A DNA stretch of 64,000 bases. Source: Heliocidaris tuberculata. Lineage: Eukaryota > Echinodermata > Echinoidea > Camarodonta > Echinometridae. The position numbers and the translations under genes are program-made. The notes beneath the pieces are model-generated. The model did not search any database. It was not told the DNA's origin and saw only the letters and a list, made by a program, of their open reading frames with translations. Location of the stretch: positions 15,915,468 through 15,979,467 of the forward strand of contig CM046847.1 in the NCBI GenBank assembly GCA_025618425.1, in the 5' to 3' direction. This document shows, piece after piece, positions 1-10,311 of this stretch (the stretch's first letter is position 1; every line of letters begins with the position of its first letter).

Positions 1-284
1 AGGCCCCACATTTTCTATGAACTGCCGCTCCGAAAACGCTCGGAAAGATGTAACTCGTATGTAGGCCTACTCATATACATATATTTTTTGTATAGAATTA
101 TCACTTTTTATGACCTTTCTTTTTTATATTACATGTATTATTACTAGACCCCTATCACTATTTTTTTTTATTGTTGCTAATATGTTTATTACATGAGAAA
201 GAAGTTGATTTCTATCGTTATCACTATCATAATCTCATTGTGATTATACACAGTTTCCTTGAATTATCTGTAAACTGTTGGTAA

Positions 285-312
285 GCCCCCCCCCCCCCAA
301 AAAAAAAAAATC
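285..312. repeat. poly-C then poly-A low-complexity tract
   Basis: A run of C is followed directly by a run of A. It lies just left of the first recognisable codons of LINE A and may mark its 5' truncation junction. Nothing else is visible in bases 1-340. Confidence 0.7.
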
Positions 313-344
313 CTCACCTGGCTGCTAATTTTGCGTGTGATCAC

Positions 345-2270
345 AGATACAAAACAGATACAAGACGGTTTACTAACTATAGGCCAATTTCTGTTCTAAC
401 AGTTTTTTTCTAAAATTCTCGAACGCATTGTATACACCAGGACTTACGAATTTCTTGTTAAACACATTATTTAAAAAAACCAATTTGGATTCCGCCAAAA
501 TTTTTCTACAGCTATCGCATTATCTAAACTAACAAACGATAAAATTGACTCATTTGAAAAAAAAAATCAATATTCAGTTGGAATCTTTATAGACTTATCG
601 AAAGCCTTCGATACCATTAATCACTCAATTCTGCTAAAAAAAAACTTTACATGTATGGAATCCGTGGCATAGCACACGACTGGTTTGCCAGTTATCTTAG
701 GAATCGCCTCCAGTGCACTAAATTTTACTCGGTTGTCTCAAACATGAGTAATATCACATGTGGTGTACCTCAAGGGTCGTTGCTTGGTCCATTACTTTTT
801 ATTCTTTATATAAACGACATCTTCAAATCAACAGCAACATTAACTTTTGTTCTTTATGCCGACGACACGAATATTTTATGTAGCGGATCAAATCTTACCT
901 CACTGTGCAGTAATGTTAATCAACAGCTCAGCCTTGTATGCGAGTGGTTTAAAGGGCAATCCAACCTTGGTAATAAGATGATTTGTATGAAAGCAGAAAA
1001 ATAAGAAAAATAGGATACTGAAAGTTTGGAAGAAATCGGACAAGGACTAAGAAAGTTATGGATGTTTGAAAAATGAGATCACTACATCTATGCGAATCTC
1101 AAATTGGCAATTTGGTGAGTCAATTGTGACATTTTTGTGGACAACTCTCCCATTTGTCATACACAAAAATATCATTAATTTGCGGTTTTCTTCGAGGCGC
1201 CTTTACCCTCGGGGCAGTACTCAAAATATATTGGAGATAGCATATTGTTATAGGTCCTCATGAACGAAAAGATCCTACTGAGTAATGCATTTTGGAAAAA
1301 AGTGACATTTTAGTCATTTTGTGTGTTAGAGCGAATGGGGGAGTTGTCCACAGCTACATCACAGTGACATTACCTATTCGGCCAATTTGAAATTCCCATA
1401 TGCATAGTGATTACAACTTTCAAAAAATCATAACTTCTTTATTACTTGTCCGATTTCGTTCAAACTTTCACCAATCTGCTTCTCTGATTTTTCCTCTTTC
1501 TTTCAAAGCAACTTGCTATTAAGGTTGGATTTCCCTTTAAGGCTAATAAATTGTCTGTCAATCTAAAAAAAAGTAACTATATGATCTTTCACAACAATAA
1601 AAACATTGATTTAGACAGCATTTCCATATACCTCGACAACTTACTACTATCTAGAGTTGAAAACACAAAATTTCTAGGTGTGCACATCGACAGTTCTATG
1701 TCTTGGAAAAAACATATTCTTGAAACAGAAAACAAAGTCTCTAAAAATATTGGCATCATTTCTAGACTGCGGCACATTTTACCGAACAACATCCTCCGTA
1801 TGCTTTACAATTCTCTTATTCTAACGTATCTATCATACTGCAACCTGGCCTGGGGGAACTCTACGACCTCTAAATTGCAAAAACTAATCACTCTACAAAA
1901 GAAAATAATTCGTATAACTATACTACTCCCCGGTGTCACGTCGACCATTTGTTCAAACAATTTAACATACTAAAATTTACCGATATAAACAAACATCCAC
2001 AAAGCATTTTTATGTAAAGATGTACAAACAATTTATTCCCTGACGAATTTTGTAACCTCTTTCAATTAAATTCTACTATTCATAAATACGAAACCAGACA
2101 CGCAAATCACATCCATCTACCCAAGCACAGAACCCTATTATTCCAACATAATATCCGGTACTCAGGACCCAAGCTGTGGAACGTTATCCCTGACACAATA
2201 AAATACTCCGCATCTCTCGCTAGCTTCTCAAGAAGGATGAAAATATATTTCACTTCATCTTACAAATAAT
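345..2270 (+). pseudogene. LINE A: 5'-truncated CR1/Jockey-type reverse transcriptase
   Basis: This is a remnant of a non-LTR retrotransposon ORF2, whose enzyme would copy its RNA at a nicked target. Translation of the plus strand shows the RT motifs in order: NYRPISVL near 380, IDLSKAFDTINHSILL near 590-640, CGVPQGSLLGPLLFILYIND near 760-820 and YADDTNIL near 857. After an interruption (949-1540) come the thumb and C-terminal part (KSNYMIF, TKFLGVHID, SYCNLAWGN) up to about 1973, followed by decayed codons. The endonuclease domain is absent, so the copy is 5' truncated. Frameshifts occur near 400-650, and stops follow 1970. Assignment to the CR1/Jockey/L2 group rests on motif style only and could be wrong between those clades. 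It is not functional. Confidence 0.85.
949..1540. mobile_element. TTAA-flanked foldback MITE (copy 1)
   Basis: A non-autonomous element of about 584 bp (953-1536) is flanked by TTAA at 949-952 and 1537-1540. The left end reads AGGGCAATCCAACCTT and the right end, reverse-complemented, AGGGAAATCCAACCTT. The arms continue to match imperfectly for roughly 200 bp each, so the single strand could fold back on itself. Removing the element with one TTAA rejoins LINE A in frame (Glu-Trp-Phe-Lys-Ala-Asn-Lys), which fixes the boundaries. TTAA duplication is typical of piggyBac-like and Kolobok-like transposases; the terminal bases do not settle which. Two related copies lie at about 21.33 and 25.2 kb. 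Confidence 0.85.
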
Positions 2271-2930
2271 ATGGTTTAAGACACTTCCCCACCCTCCATT
2301 GTATCTATTCTCTCCTTTTCTTCTCTCTGCCTCTTCGTGAATATTTCTCTTTTCCGTACTTCTCTCATGTTGCACCTCCATTCTCCCCCCTCTTTTTCCT
2401 CTTTCCCCCTCTTTTTCTTTTCTCTTTTCCTCCCTCTTTTTTCTCTCCAATCAAGCTCAGCGGTCTCTTTCTTTTTTGTATGTAGTTATTTTCTTTTTTA
2501 TATATTTATTAGGTAATAATGTATTATGTACTAAGGGCACCCTCGCCCCAAGCTTTTGCTTTTAGAGGTGTGTCCTCCAACTATGTATGTACCACATTAA
2601 TGTATATTTTGTCAAATTTTTTATTAAAAATACATGTACATTATTTTGCTCATTTATTACTTTGTATATTGAAAAGTTGGAAACAAATGTCTTTAAATTG
2701 AAACATTGAATTGATTCTCGTTTGCCATTCTGTGCCTTAATCATCTTTTTAGTGTTAGTCTCTTCTCAATGACCATTTGCATTAATTTTGTTAACGTGTG
2801 CATCAAGTAACGTGACAATTCGTGGTTTGTTTATTGTATTTCACCGAAATGTTGGGTCACGTAACCCAACACTTCATAGATTAGAAGACGTGTTACTTCG
2901 AATGTACTCAGAACGTGATATTGCGCCGTG
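2271..2930 (+). other. LINE A 3' region and non-coding spacer
   Basis: A pyrimidine-rich stretch (2280-2480, mostly CT and TTC) is followed by AT-rich sequence with no supported coding region. It probably includes the LINE A 3' UTR and tail. The exact ends of LINE A and LINE B within it cannot be placed by eye. Confidence 0.5.
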
Positions 2931-3178
2931 ACGTGTTACGTGAGTGAACGTTGCAAGCCGTGTCGTTCCAAGGGCTCACAGTGCGAGTCTTTTTTGTTTT
3001 TTTTTTTTTTTGTATTGTATTTGTCTTGTCGCTGTTGGTGTCTCTGTTTTTGTACTTGTTGTATACACAAAGTTAATACTTCCAGGTAGTTCCTTATTTT
3101 TTTCTCTTAAAAAACTCATGTATGACATGTATGATGCACGATGACGTTACGTTTGTTTCCATGAATTGTCGTGGCCTA

Positions 3179-3420
3179 CACTCTTATTTCTGCTGAGTCA
3201 AATTTAACTCGGAAATGGCGTCAGCTGGGAGTCAACTCCATCCTTGTCAAAGTGACTCGTTTTCCGAGTTACTTTGACTCTAATTAAGTCGATTCTCAGT
3301 TGATGGCACACCATTCTGAGTCAAATTAATTCGGAAATCCGAATCACTTTAACTCAGAATAGAGTTGACTCCCAGCTGACGCCATTCAGAGTCAAATTTG
3401 ACTCCGCAGAAGTAAGAGTG
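3179..3420. mobile_element. TA-flanked MITE (Tc1/mariner-style target)
   Basis: A 242-bp element with long inverted ends: CACTCTTATTTCTGC on the left and, reverse-complemented, CACTCTTACTTCTGC on the right. The similarity continues for about 60 bp into each arm. TA is present at 3177-3178 and 3421-3422. Deleting the element and one TA restores the LINE B endonuclease codons for Arg-Gly-Leu-Gly-Asp-Asn, so the insertion is mapped to the base. Internally it carries repeated GAGTCAAA and its complement. A TA target fits Tc1/mariner-type mobilisation. Confidence 0.88.
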
Positions 3421-4795
3421 TAGGTGATAATCGGAAAAGGCAGGATATTTTGTTATATTTAAAGTCAAAACAAGGTGACGTGTGTTGTATTCAAGATACT
3501 CATTTTGTACCAGATATAGAGAACGAAATACGTAGGGAATGGGGAGGCAAAGTTTTTTCTCTTGTAATACATCCAACTCAAGGGGAGTAGCTATTCTTTT
3601 TAAAGATACGGTCCCAGTAAATATAAATAGGCTGAAAATAGACAATGTAGGAAACTTTGTGGTTTTAGACTTGACACTTTACGAATATAACATATCATTC
3701 GCATCGTTATATGGGCCAAATACAGACAATCTAACATTTTTTGCTGATCTTCAAAAAATTATAACAGAATATGAAAATCCACATACCATTATTTGTGGGG
3801 ATTGGAATTTAGTACAAGATTCAACTCTCGATACATGTACCTACCTCCATGTTAATAACTCTCGAGCAAAACAACAAGTTAAGGAAATGAAGAACGCATT
3901 AGATTTATGCGATCCGTGGAGAATTAAATGTCCAACTAAAAGATCCTATACATGACGACAACCAAACCCTTTTAAACAAAGCAGATTAGAGTTCTTTTTG
4001 ATATCTTCAGAACTTCTTTCGTTAGTTCACAGGGTTGATATTTTTCCGGGTTATCGAACGGACCAATTCTTAAGTTTAAGTCTGAGCTTAAATCAAATAA
4101 AGCGAGGACCCTGTTATTGGAAATTCATTAATTCTTTGTTAAAAAAACGAGGGTTTTGTTTCACAAATTAAGAAAACAATAAAAGAGACTATTTTGTCTT
4201 ACGCAAAAGACACGGTAGATTGATGAAAACGACTGTGACTGTGAATTTACTATAAATGATCAATTATTTTTCGAGACTCTGATGATGATTATAAGGGGAG
4301 AAGCTATATCGTATGCTTCCTTTTTAATGAAACAAGGTGTAAATAGGCAACAGTATTTAGAAAAGAACATTGAAGATTTCGAAAGAAAATTGGTAATAAA
4401 CGATAAGACTACTTTATTAAATGAAATTGAAGAAATTAAATTAGAACTTGAAACCTTCCGCTCAAAACAGAATGAAGGAATCGTCATGAGATCTCGTATA
4501 AAGTTGATGGAGTTTGGGGAAAAACCATCAAAATTCTTTTTGAATTTGGAAAAACAAAACAAAGTTAATAGAGAAATACGTGAATTTTCTACTGAAAATG
4601 GTGATATCATTAGTGAACAAAGTGCATTGCTTAAATAGGTGTTTGACTTTCATTCGAACATATATGCAGAAAAAGAAGTAAAAGAAACAAATTTTGAAAA
4701 TTTTATTGAATTATTCCGACATTTTTTCCGACAAAATTTCTTTATTGCTTGAAGGTCCATTAACTATCGATGAAGTTTATGCCGTGTTAAAACGT

Positions 4796-4949
4796 ATGAA
4801 AAACAACAAATCCCCTGGGCAAGATGGCTTTACGGTAGAATTCTCTCGTTTCTTTTGGGAAGATATAAAACTATGAAAAACAATAAATCCCCTGGGCAAG
4901 ATGGCTTTACGGTAGAATTCTCTCGTTTCTTTTGGGAAGATATAAAACA
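4796..4949 (+). repeat. 77-bp tandem duplication inside LINE B RT
   Basis: Two adjacent copies (4796-4872 and 4873-4949) begin ATGAAAAACAA and carry the KSPGQDGF region, differing at very few positions. Because 77 is not a multiple of three, the duplication itself shifts the RT frame. It looks like a slippage or repair event after insertion. Confidence 0.9.
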
Positions 4950-5776
4950 TTTTATAGTAAAGTCTTTGAACCATGCTCATTTTACAGGACATTTATCACA
5001 ATCGCAAAAATTGGGGATTATAACTTTGATTCCAAAAGGGAACAAGTCTACAGATTTACTTCAAAACTGGCGCCCTATTTCCTTGCTAAACGTTATTTAT
5101 AAACTGGCATCCGGTTGAATAGCTAATAGACTAAAAGGTGTTTTGTCTTACTTGATACATGAAAATCAAAAGAGATTTATAAAGGGTCGTTTCATAGGGG
5201 GAAATATACGTTATCATACGACACATTACCTTACACTGAAATAAATGATATAGCAGGCATGCTACTGGTTATTGATTTTGAAAAGGCATTCGACTCTCTT
5301 TCGCACAAATTCCTCAATAAAGTTTTGGATTTCTTTCAATTTCGCCCATCTTTACAGAAATGGATTAAATTGTTTTATGGAAACGCTTCCTTGTGTTTCT
5401 TAGTATAACGGACATTGTACAGATAGATTTTTAATAGGACGAGGGTGGCGCCAGGAAGAACCTTTGTCTCCTTACCTGCTTTTGTTAATGAGTGAAATAC
5501 TTGGTATCCTAATGCGTCACTCAAATTCTTTAGTTGGATTGCATATGAATGGGAAAACACTCAAACTGTTGCAATATGCAGATGATACCCTTTTGACACT
5601 CAGTGGCACCAGGCAAGATTTACAGTGTGCCCTCGAAATACTTGCTGACTTTAAAAAATATGTCCAATCTTAAAATCAACATAACAGAAACGCATGTCCT
5701 ATGGATCGGGAAGAAGATTGGACATATTTTTAAGCCAGTTTACTTAGCCCAGCCAAATGCTAAGTAAAAGGCTAAC

Positions 5777-5834
5777 TTAATGCGCGTTTTGATTTGAATA
5801 CCGCCCCAGGTATTCAAATCAAAACGCGCATTAA
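5777..5834. repeat. Perfect 26-bp-arm palindrome bounded by TTAA
   Basis: The arms 5777-5802 and 5809-5834 are exact reverse complements with a 6-base spacer GCCCCA. Both outer ends are TTAA, and the right TTAA is also the left target site of the next MITE. It could be a minimal hairpin element or a remnant of element ends. Confidence 0.85.
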
Positions 5835-6600
5835 CCCTAAAAGGGCCGGGAGATTTAGGCTATGCCACAGCCGGGGGGGGGGGGGGTGGAATCCACCCCC
5901 CCTGAGATCTCGACCGTCGACCGCGCGTTCGCGCCGAAAATTGGCACGCACGTCGCCCACAACGTAATCTACAAAACTGTATAGCTAAATGCTCCGAAAT
6001 AATTTCACATTAATTAATTATGCTAATTTATGCATGAAATCAAAATTTTGCTCTAAATCATTAAATAAAGCTCAAGAAATGCAAATTTTTGTTTTAGACA
6101 TTCTTTACAGTATTCTTAGCAAATATACTTGAAAAAAATTCGGTATCAAAATTAATTTCTTATGTATTTTATTGTATTTAAAATTTCTTATGTAATTCTT
6201 TGTTTTTTTACCGTTTGTTTTTATTGTTTTTTTGTATGAAATTTGTCGAGGACACTTTTGCGATCATAAACAGCATAAAATAAATTAATTTTAATCAGTA
6301 AATGTAAAAATATTCATAGATTTCTAAATTTTGGCTGAAAACACATTTTGTATTGAAATCATACATGAAATCACGTTTTTGAGCAATTTTTGGTCTGACG
6401 TGCAAGTACGAAATGTTGAGTAACTTCGCAACCGCATGCCCGGACATCGCGAATTTTGTCTCAAAAGATGCGTGAGATTCGAAAGAAAAAAGTCATGAAA
6501 CGCCGCGGTGACTGCTTTGCGCATTGCGGACATATCGCGAGAAATGTCTAGGGGGGGGGATGGATTCCACCCCACCCCCCTCCGGCCCTTTTAGGGTTAA
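5831..6600. mobile_element. piggyBac-like MITE with CCCTAAAAGGG ends
   Basis: The body 5835-6596 is flanked by TTAA at 5831-5834 and 6597-6600. The ends are CCCTAAAAGGGCCGG and, inverted, CCGGCCCTTTTAGGG. Just inside each end is a G-run/C-run block around GGTGGAATCCACC (5886-5900) or GGATTCCACCCC (6561-6574). TTAA duplication with ends starting CCCT is the pattern known for piggyBac. No transposase frame is visible, so it is non-autonomous. Confidence 0.8.
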
Positions 6601-7285
6601 GTTAGCCTCTTGTCGAGGCCCTGGCGCTGTTGAAATCCTTGGCGATATGGAGGCAAAATTTCTGGCTCGCTTCGCTCGCCAGAAAAACAGAGGCGCTTGC
6701 GTCGAGGGCCTCTTGACACCCGACCTGAATTATATATTCATGAGGCACGATTTCCTACTGAATTATGCATGAAAACGTGAATAGTTAGATTGCCGCGGCG
6801 ATCGCCCAGCAAATTGGCCAATGAAATCTCAAGGATTTCTTACTTCAGTTCTGGACTAGTCTATTATTTTTTTTTGGGGGGGGGGGATTACGTAAATCTC
6901 TTGCTTAAAATACATTCACAGACAAGCACATTATGAAGAATTCGATCTCTAGCTTACAAACCATGGTAATTTGAAATAAGACAAGTACATATTTCTCAAG
7001 AGATCATCATGTATTTACAAATAATGAAGAATGGGCAATAAAAGTCACCGTTCAACAATAGATGCATCTCCATCAATTCTGAAAAGTTGACTTAGTCTAT
7101 GATCAAAGCTTTTTTTCGAAAGTGAAGCTTACAGAAAGTGCTCAATATCACGCGAGTACGAGATGTTACACGGAAATACGAACAAAAATTGAGACTATTA
7201 GGCCTGGACACGTCACAATATTGAACTTAAAAAGTCTAACATAACACTGCACTGTTACAGTGTTATTAACAAATAACACTAACAG

Positions 7286-7790
7286 TTAGTTTTTAGATCT
7301 TGACCGAGTCAAATTCAAATTTACACCTTCTAAAGTCACATCTTGTGACGAAGCGTCCCCAAGATAGATGGCTTGAAGTCCACCTTTCTTGAGCGACTTC
7401 ACCTGGTCTCTCATCAGAGACACCAAAGGGGAAATAATCAACAAAATGCTTCGTGAAGATGATAGACTAGAAGATGATGTAACCAAGGAGTTACCAGCAA
7501 CTTCACTGCCCAGCAAGGCCCCGGGGGATCCGCCTGGCCCTCGCGAAGCAGCAGTCTCACTCTCCATCCCTGGCCCACGGAGGTAACCAGCACAGAGCGG
7601 TAGCGCGTGAAAAGTAACACTTTTTCCATAGCCAGTAGGCAGATTCACAAAAACATCTTGTCCTTAAAGTGCAGATTTGATTGCATCAACTTGCAAATCT
7701 TTGAATCTGTCAATCTTCAACATTCTAGCGGCATATTCTAAGCTCTTACAAATATCGTCGTGGAAGAAACGTTGAACGCAATTTTGGGCT
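7286..7790 (-). pseudogene. RecQ-type helicase fragment carried by a TIR element
   Basis: On the minus strand the codons read a Q-motif-like FKDLQVDAIKSAL, an in-frame TAA, then GQDVFVNLPTGYGKSVTF (Walker A, motif I, at about 7620-7650). An unrelated low-complexity stretch rich in Gly, Pro and Ser follows, then ILLIISPLVSLMRDQVKSL (motif Ia) and LQAIYLGDAS. Frames end near 7286. A complete RecQ helicase core has several more motifs (DEAH, motifs III-VI) that are absent here. The stop codon and truncation make it non-functional. RecQ-like domains occur both in host genes and as passengers of DNA transposons. Its position between inverted arms favours the latter; a captured host fragment is the alternative. 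Confidence 0.75.
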
Positions 7791-9073
7791 GCGATTAATT
7801 AATATGTAAGAAATAGCGTGCAGTCGAGTCATGAATATTTAACATTACGTCATGGTAGCTCGCGCTTATTGGATGATTTTCACCGACCAAAATTTGGTCG
7901 GAATATTCGTCAAAACAATGAAATACAAAAGAAATGCAGATCGGGTGTCAAGAGGCCCTCGGCGCAAGCGCCTCGGTTTTGCTGGCTCTCTTCGCTCGCC
8001 ACCAGAAATTTTGCCTCCATATCGCCAAGGATTCCAACAGCGCCAGGGCCTCGACAAGAGGCTAGGGTTAAGTTAGCATTTTACTTAGCATTTGGCTTGG
8101 CTAAGTAAACTGGCTTAACTCGTATTCAGATCAAATTTAAGCACTTTACTTTAGCAAGCCAACTTTAAGGCAAAATACTTACTGATATTCATTGTGACGT
8201 CACATATCCTGTCCAAAATCATGCGCAATAAATGCTATCTCAGCCGAAATCTAAGTAAACTACTCAAATTTCATTCATAAGTATTGAAGTGAATACGGGC
8301 CCTGGTCTCTTAAAACAGAAATTTTGCACGAAATCAAATTGAACTGGATATCTGAAGGTTATTTCAGGTACCTAGGTATAGACTTTTCAGTATATTTATC
8401 ATAGATGGTTGAACATAATTATTGTGAAAAGATAAAAGAAATGAAAAATCAAATCACCCCATGGTTGAAAAGATCATTGACTCCCTTACGACGAGTAACC
8501 GTAATTATATCGTCATTTATACCAAAATTAAACTACCTGTTTTTATCACTTCCAGAACCAAATCCACAAATCATTAAAGAGGTAAATCGATGATTATACC
8601 GTAACTCGTTTATATGGGGTAATAAACCTGACAAAATAAGAAGAAAACAAATGTGTCAGTTCTATATAGATGGTGGAGTTAAAATGACAGATATCTTTAT
8701 ACATATGAAATCTCTTAAAATATCATGGGTCAGACGATTTATTAGTGACTCATCTGATGACAACTTTACTTATATGTTTCTCTCGTTTTTTCCTCCATCA
8801 TATTCTCTCCAATTATATAGGGGGGCCGAACATTGCAAACAATTAGCCACTGTCACGCTCAATCCGTTTTGCAAAGTGGTGCTTTTTGCTTTTTCAGATC
8901 TGGTTGAACTCACTGTAGATGCCATTGCATGTCAATCTCTCTGGAATAATCACAGGATAAAAGTGAATGATAATTCAATATATTTTGAATCTTGGAGTGT
9001 GAAGGGAATACGTTTTATCAATGATATTTTGAAAACAGATAGTACATTTCTATCGTATTTTGAAAATTCAACA

Positions 9074-9431
9074 TGAATTCAATAATAATAATAATAATCC
9101 GCTTTTATATAGCGCCTAATACATCGGAGATGTCTCTAAGCGCTTTACAGATATATTATTACCCCGGTCATCGGATTCTGGCTTTCCCGTACACAACGTA
9201 TACACATTCTCCACTCGCTAGGGAGTATTCCAGCAATGGGCCGTGGAGCTCACATTGCTAAGCGAACGACATTAACTTTCGCATCCTACCGGGTACCCAT
9301 TTAACACCTGGGTGGAGAGTGACAAATGTAGATTAACGTCTTGCCAAAGGACGCCAGTGCTGCGGTGGGATTCGAACCCTGGACCTCGTGGTTCAAAGTC
9401 CGTGGACTTATCCACTGATCCACCACACCAC
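9074..9431 (-). mobile_element. tRNA-derived SINE
   Basis: Read on the minus strand, the head (9431 leftward) contains a box-A-like TGGATCAGTGG and an exact box B, GGTTCGAATCC (9368-9378 on the plus strand as its complement). A roughly 250-bp body follows. The tail ends GGCGCTATATAAAAGCGG followed by (ATT)n at about 9078-9098. This is the usual structure of a pol III SINE mobilised by a partner LINE. It interrupts the LINE B frame between FENST and QINFLQ. A short duplication of about CAATA may flank it but is not certain. It is not a functional tRNA gene. Confidence 0.85.
9368..9378 (-). promoter_or_regulatory. pol III box B of the SINE
   Basis: The plus strand reads GGATTCGAACC, whose complement GGTTCGAATCC is the canonical internal B box. 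The A-box-like element lies upstream on the minus strand near 9405-9420. Confidence 0.8.
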
Positions 9432-10311
9432 AATATACAAATAAATTTCCTTCAATACTATGGGTTGTGCAATGCTATTCGGTCTGGTTTTAAGCAAAGT
9501 TGATGGAACCTACATGACCTGAAGCACTACGTCTTATATTGAAAATGAAAAAGGGGCGTTCTCATATTAACCAGTCGTTTTTAAAACATAATGTGAAAGA
9601 ATGTAACAGCCTTACAAAAATGGAAACAGGATTTAGAACTCGAAGATAAAGCATGGTATTCATATTGTTTGACTCCCTTTCAATCAACTATTGATATAAA
9701 TATGAGGTGGTTTCATTTTAGGATTTTAAACAGAATACTTTACATGAAAGATTCATTGTTGAAATTCTAATTAGTTACTGATAAGAAATGTACATTTTGT
9801 AACAGCAGTGAAGAGACAATTATTCATATTTTTTGTTACTGTCCACATTCAAATGTAATATAAAGGTCAAACTCACAAATCAGAATAAATTGTTCGGCTT
9901 TAATGGATGTCATAACAACTCTTTTAATTGTATTTTAATTATTGTAAGAAAAGAAATTTGTTCAGCTAAATGCAAAAAACTCATACCACTGTTTGAAAAA
10001 GTTATTTTAGCTGTTAAATCTTATTATGATATGGAAAGTTATATAGCAAAAACAAGTCTTAAAGAAAAGAATTTTATGAAAAAATGGTTTCATTTTACCA
10101 AATGTTTCTGAATGTTTATTATATTTTCCATGTCTTATCCTATATGTCACAATGCGACCGAGATTATTTTGTTATGTTCTACGGTTTGAATATTTATTTG
10201 ACAATGTCATGGAAAAGTGCATGTATCGATTTTTGTGAAATGAATGTTTATAAATAATATAGGAGCCATGTGGAAGGATAAATATATATATTTTTAAAAA
10301 AAATTTAAAAA

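Larger units (their letters stand above)
3138..5728 (+). pseudogene. LINE B: L1/Tx1-type endonuclease and RT, first part
   Basis: This is ORF2 of a second non-LTR element. An APE-type endonuclease starts at about 3138 (TFVSMNCRGL), is split by a MITE at 3179-3420, then continues with GDNRKRQDILLYLKSK, CIQDTHFV, a GDWN motif near 3800 and a decayed end near 4000. A coiled linker follows (4280-4640). RT motifs come next: NKSPGQDGF (4805), NWRPISLLN (5069), IDFEKAFDS (5272), SPYLLLLMSE and QYADDTLL (5573). Stops and frameshifts are frequent, one of them caused by a 77-bp tandem duplication. The frame runs into another element after about 5728 and resumes near 8305. The style of the RT and of the C-terminal half points to the L1/Tx1 group. 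Inactive. Confidence 0.85.
5729..8117. mobile_element. TIR element inserted in LINE B, itself multiply invaded
   Basis: The ends at 5730-5780 and 8069-8117 are inverted copies, each starting TTAAGCCAGTTTACTTAGCC. The match continues after an inserted block on the left: 6601-6725 pairs with 7947-8068 (CTCTTGTCGAGGCCCTGGCG in both). Each arm is therefore about 170 bp. The left arm is split at a TTAA by a 58-bp palindrome and a piggyBac-like MITE. The interior carries a minus-strand RecQ-helicase fragment. Sequence from 8118 to about 8305 also does not belong to LINE B and may be an outer part of this element or another insertion. Superfamily unassigned. Confidence 0.7.
8305..10111 (+). pseudogene. 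LINE B: C-terminal part with zinc-finger RVT region
   Basis: The LINE B frame resumes at about 8310 (KTEILHEIKLNW, GYFRYLGIDFS) and continues through the L1/Tx1-style thumb region (ITPWLKRSLTPLRRVTVI, NSFIWGNKPDKIRR, IHMKSLKISWVRRF). It is split by a SINE at 9074-9431, then continues with QINFLQYYGL. Near 9700-9850 the decayed frames read RILNRILYMKD, CTFCNSSEETIIHIFCYCPH, a CCHC-like finger found at the C-terminus of this RT class. The last recognisable block ends at 10,111. Several stops are present. About 200 AT-rich bases after it (to about 10,310) probably contain the 3' UTR. Confidence 0.8.

Noticed and set aside
9366..9431. tRNA gene
   Set aside because: There is a B box but no cloverleaf with a matching acceptor stem, and it continues into a SINE body and (ATT)n tail.
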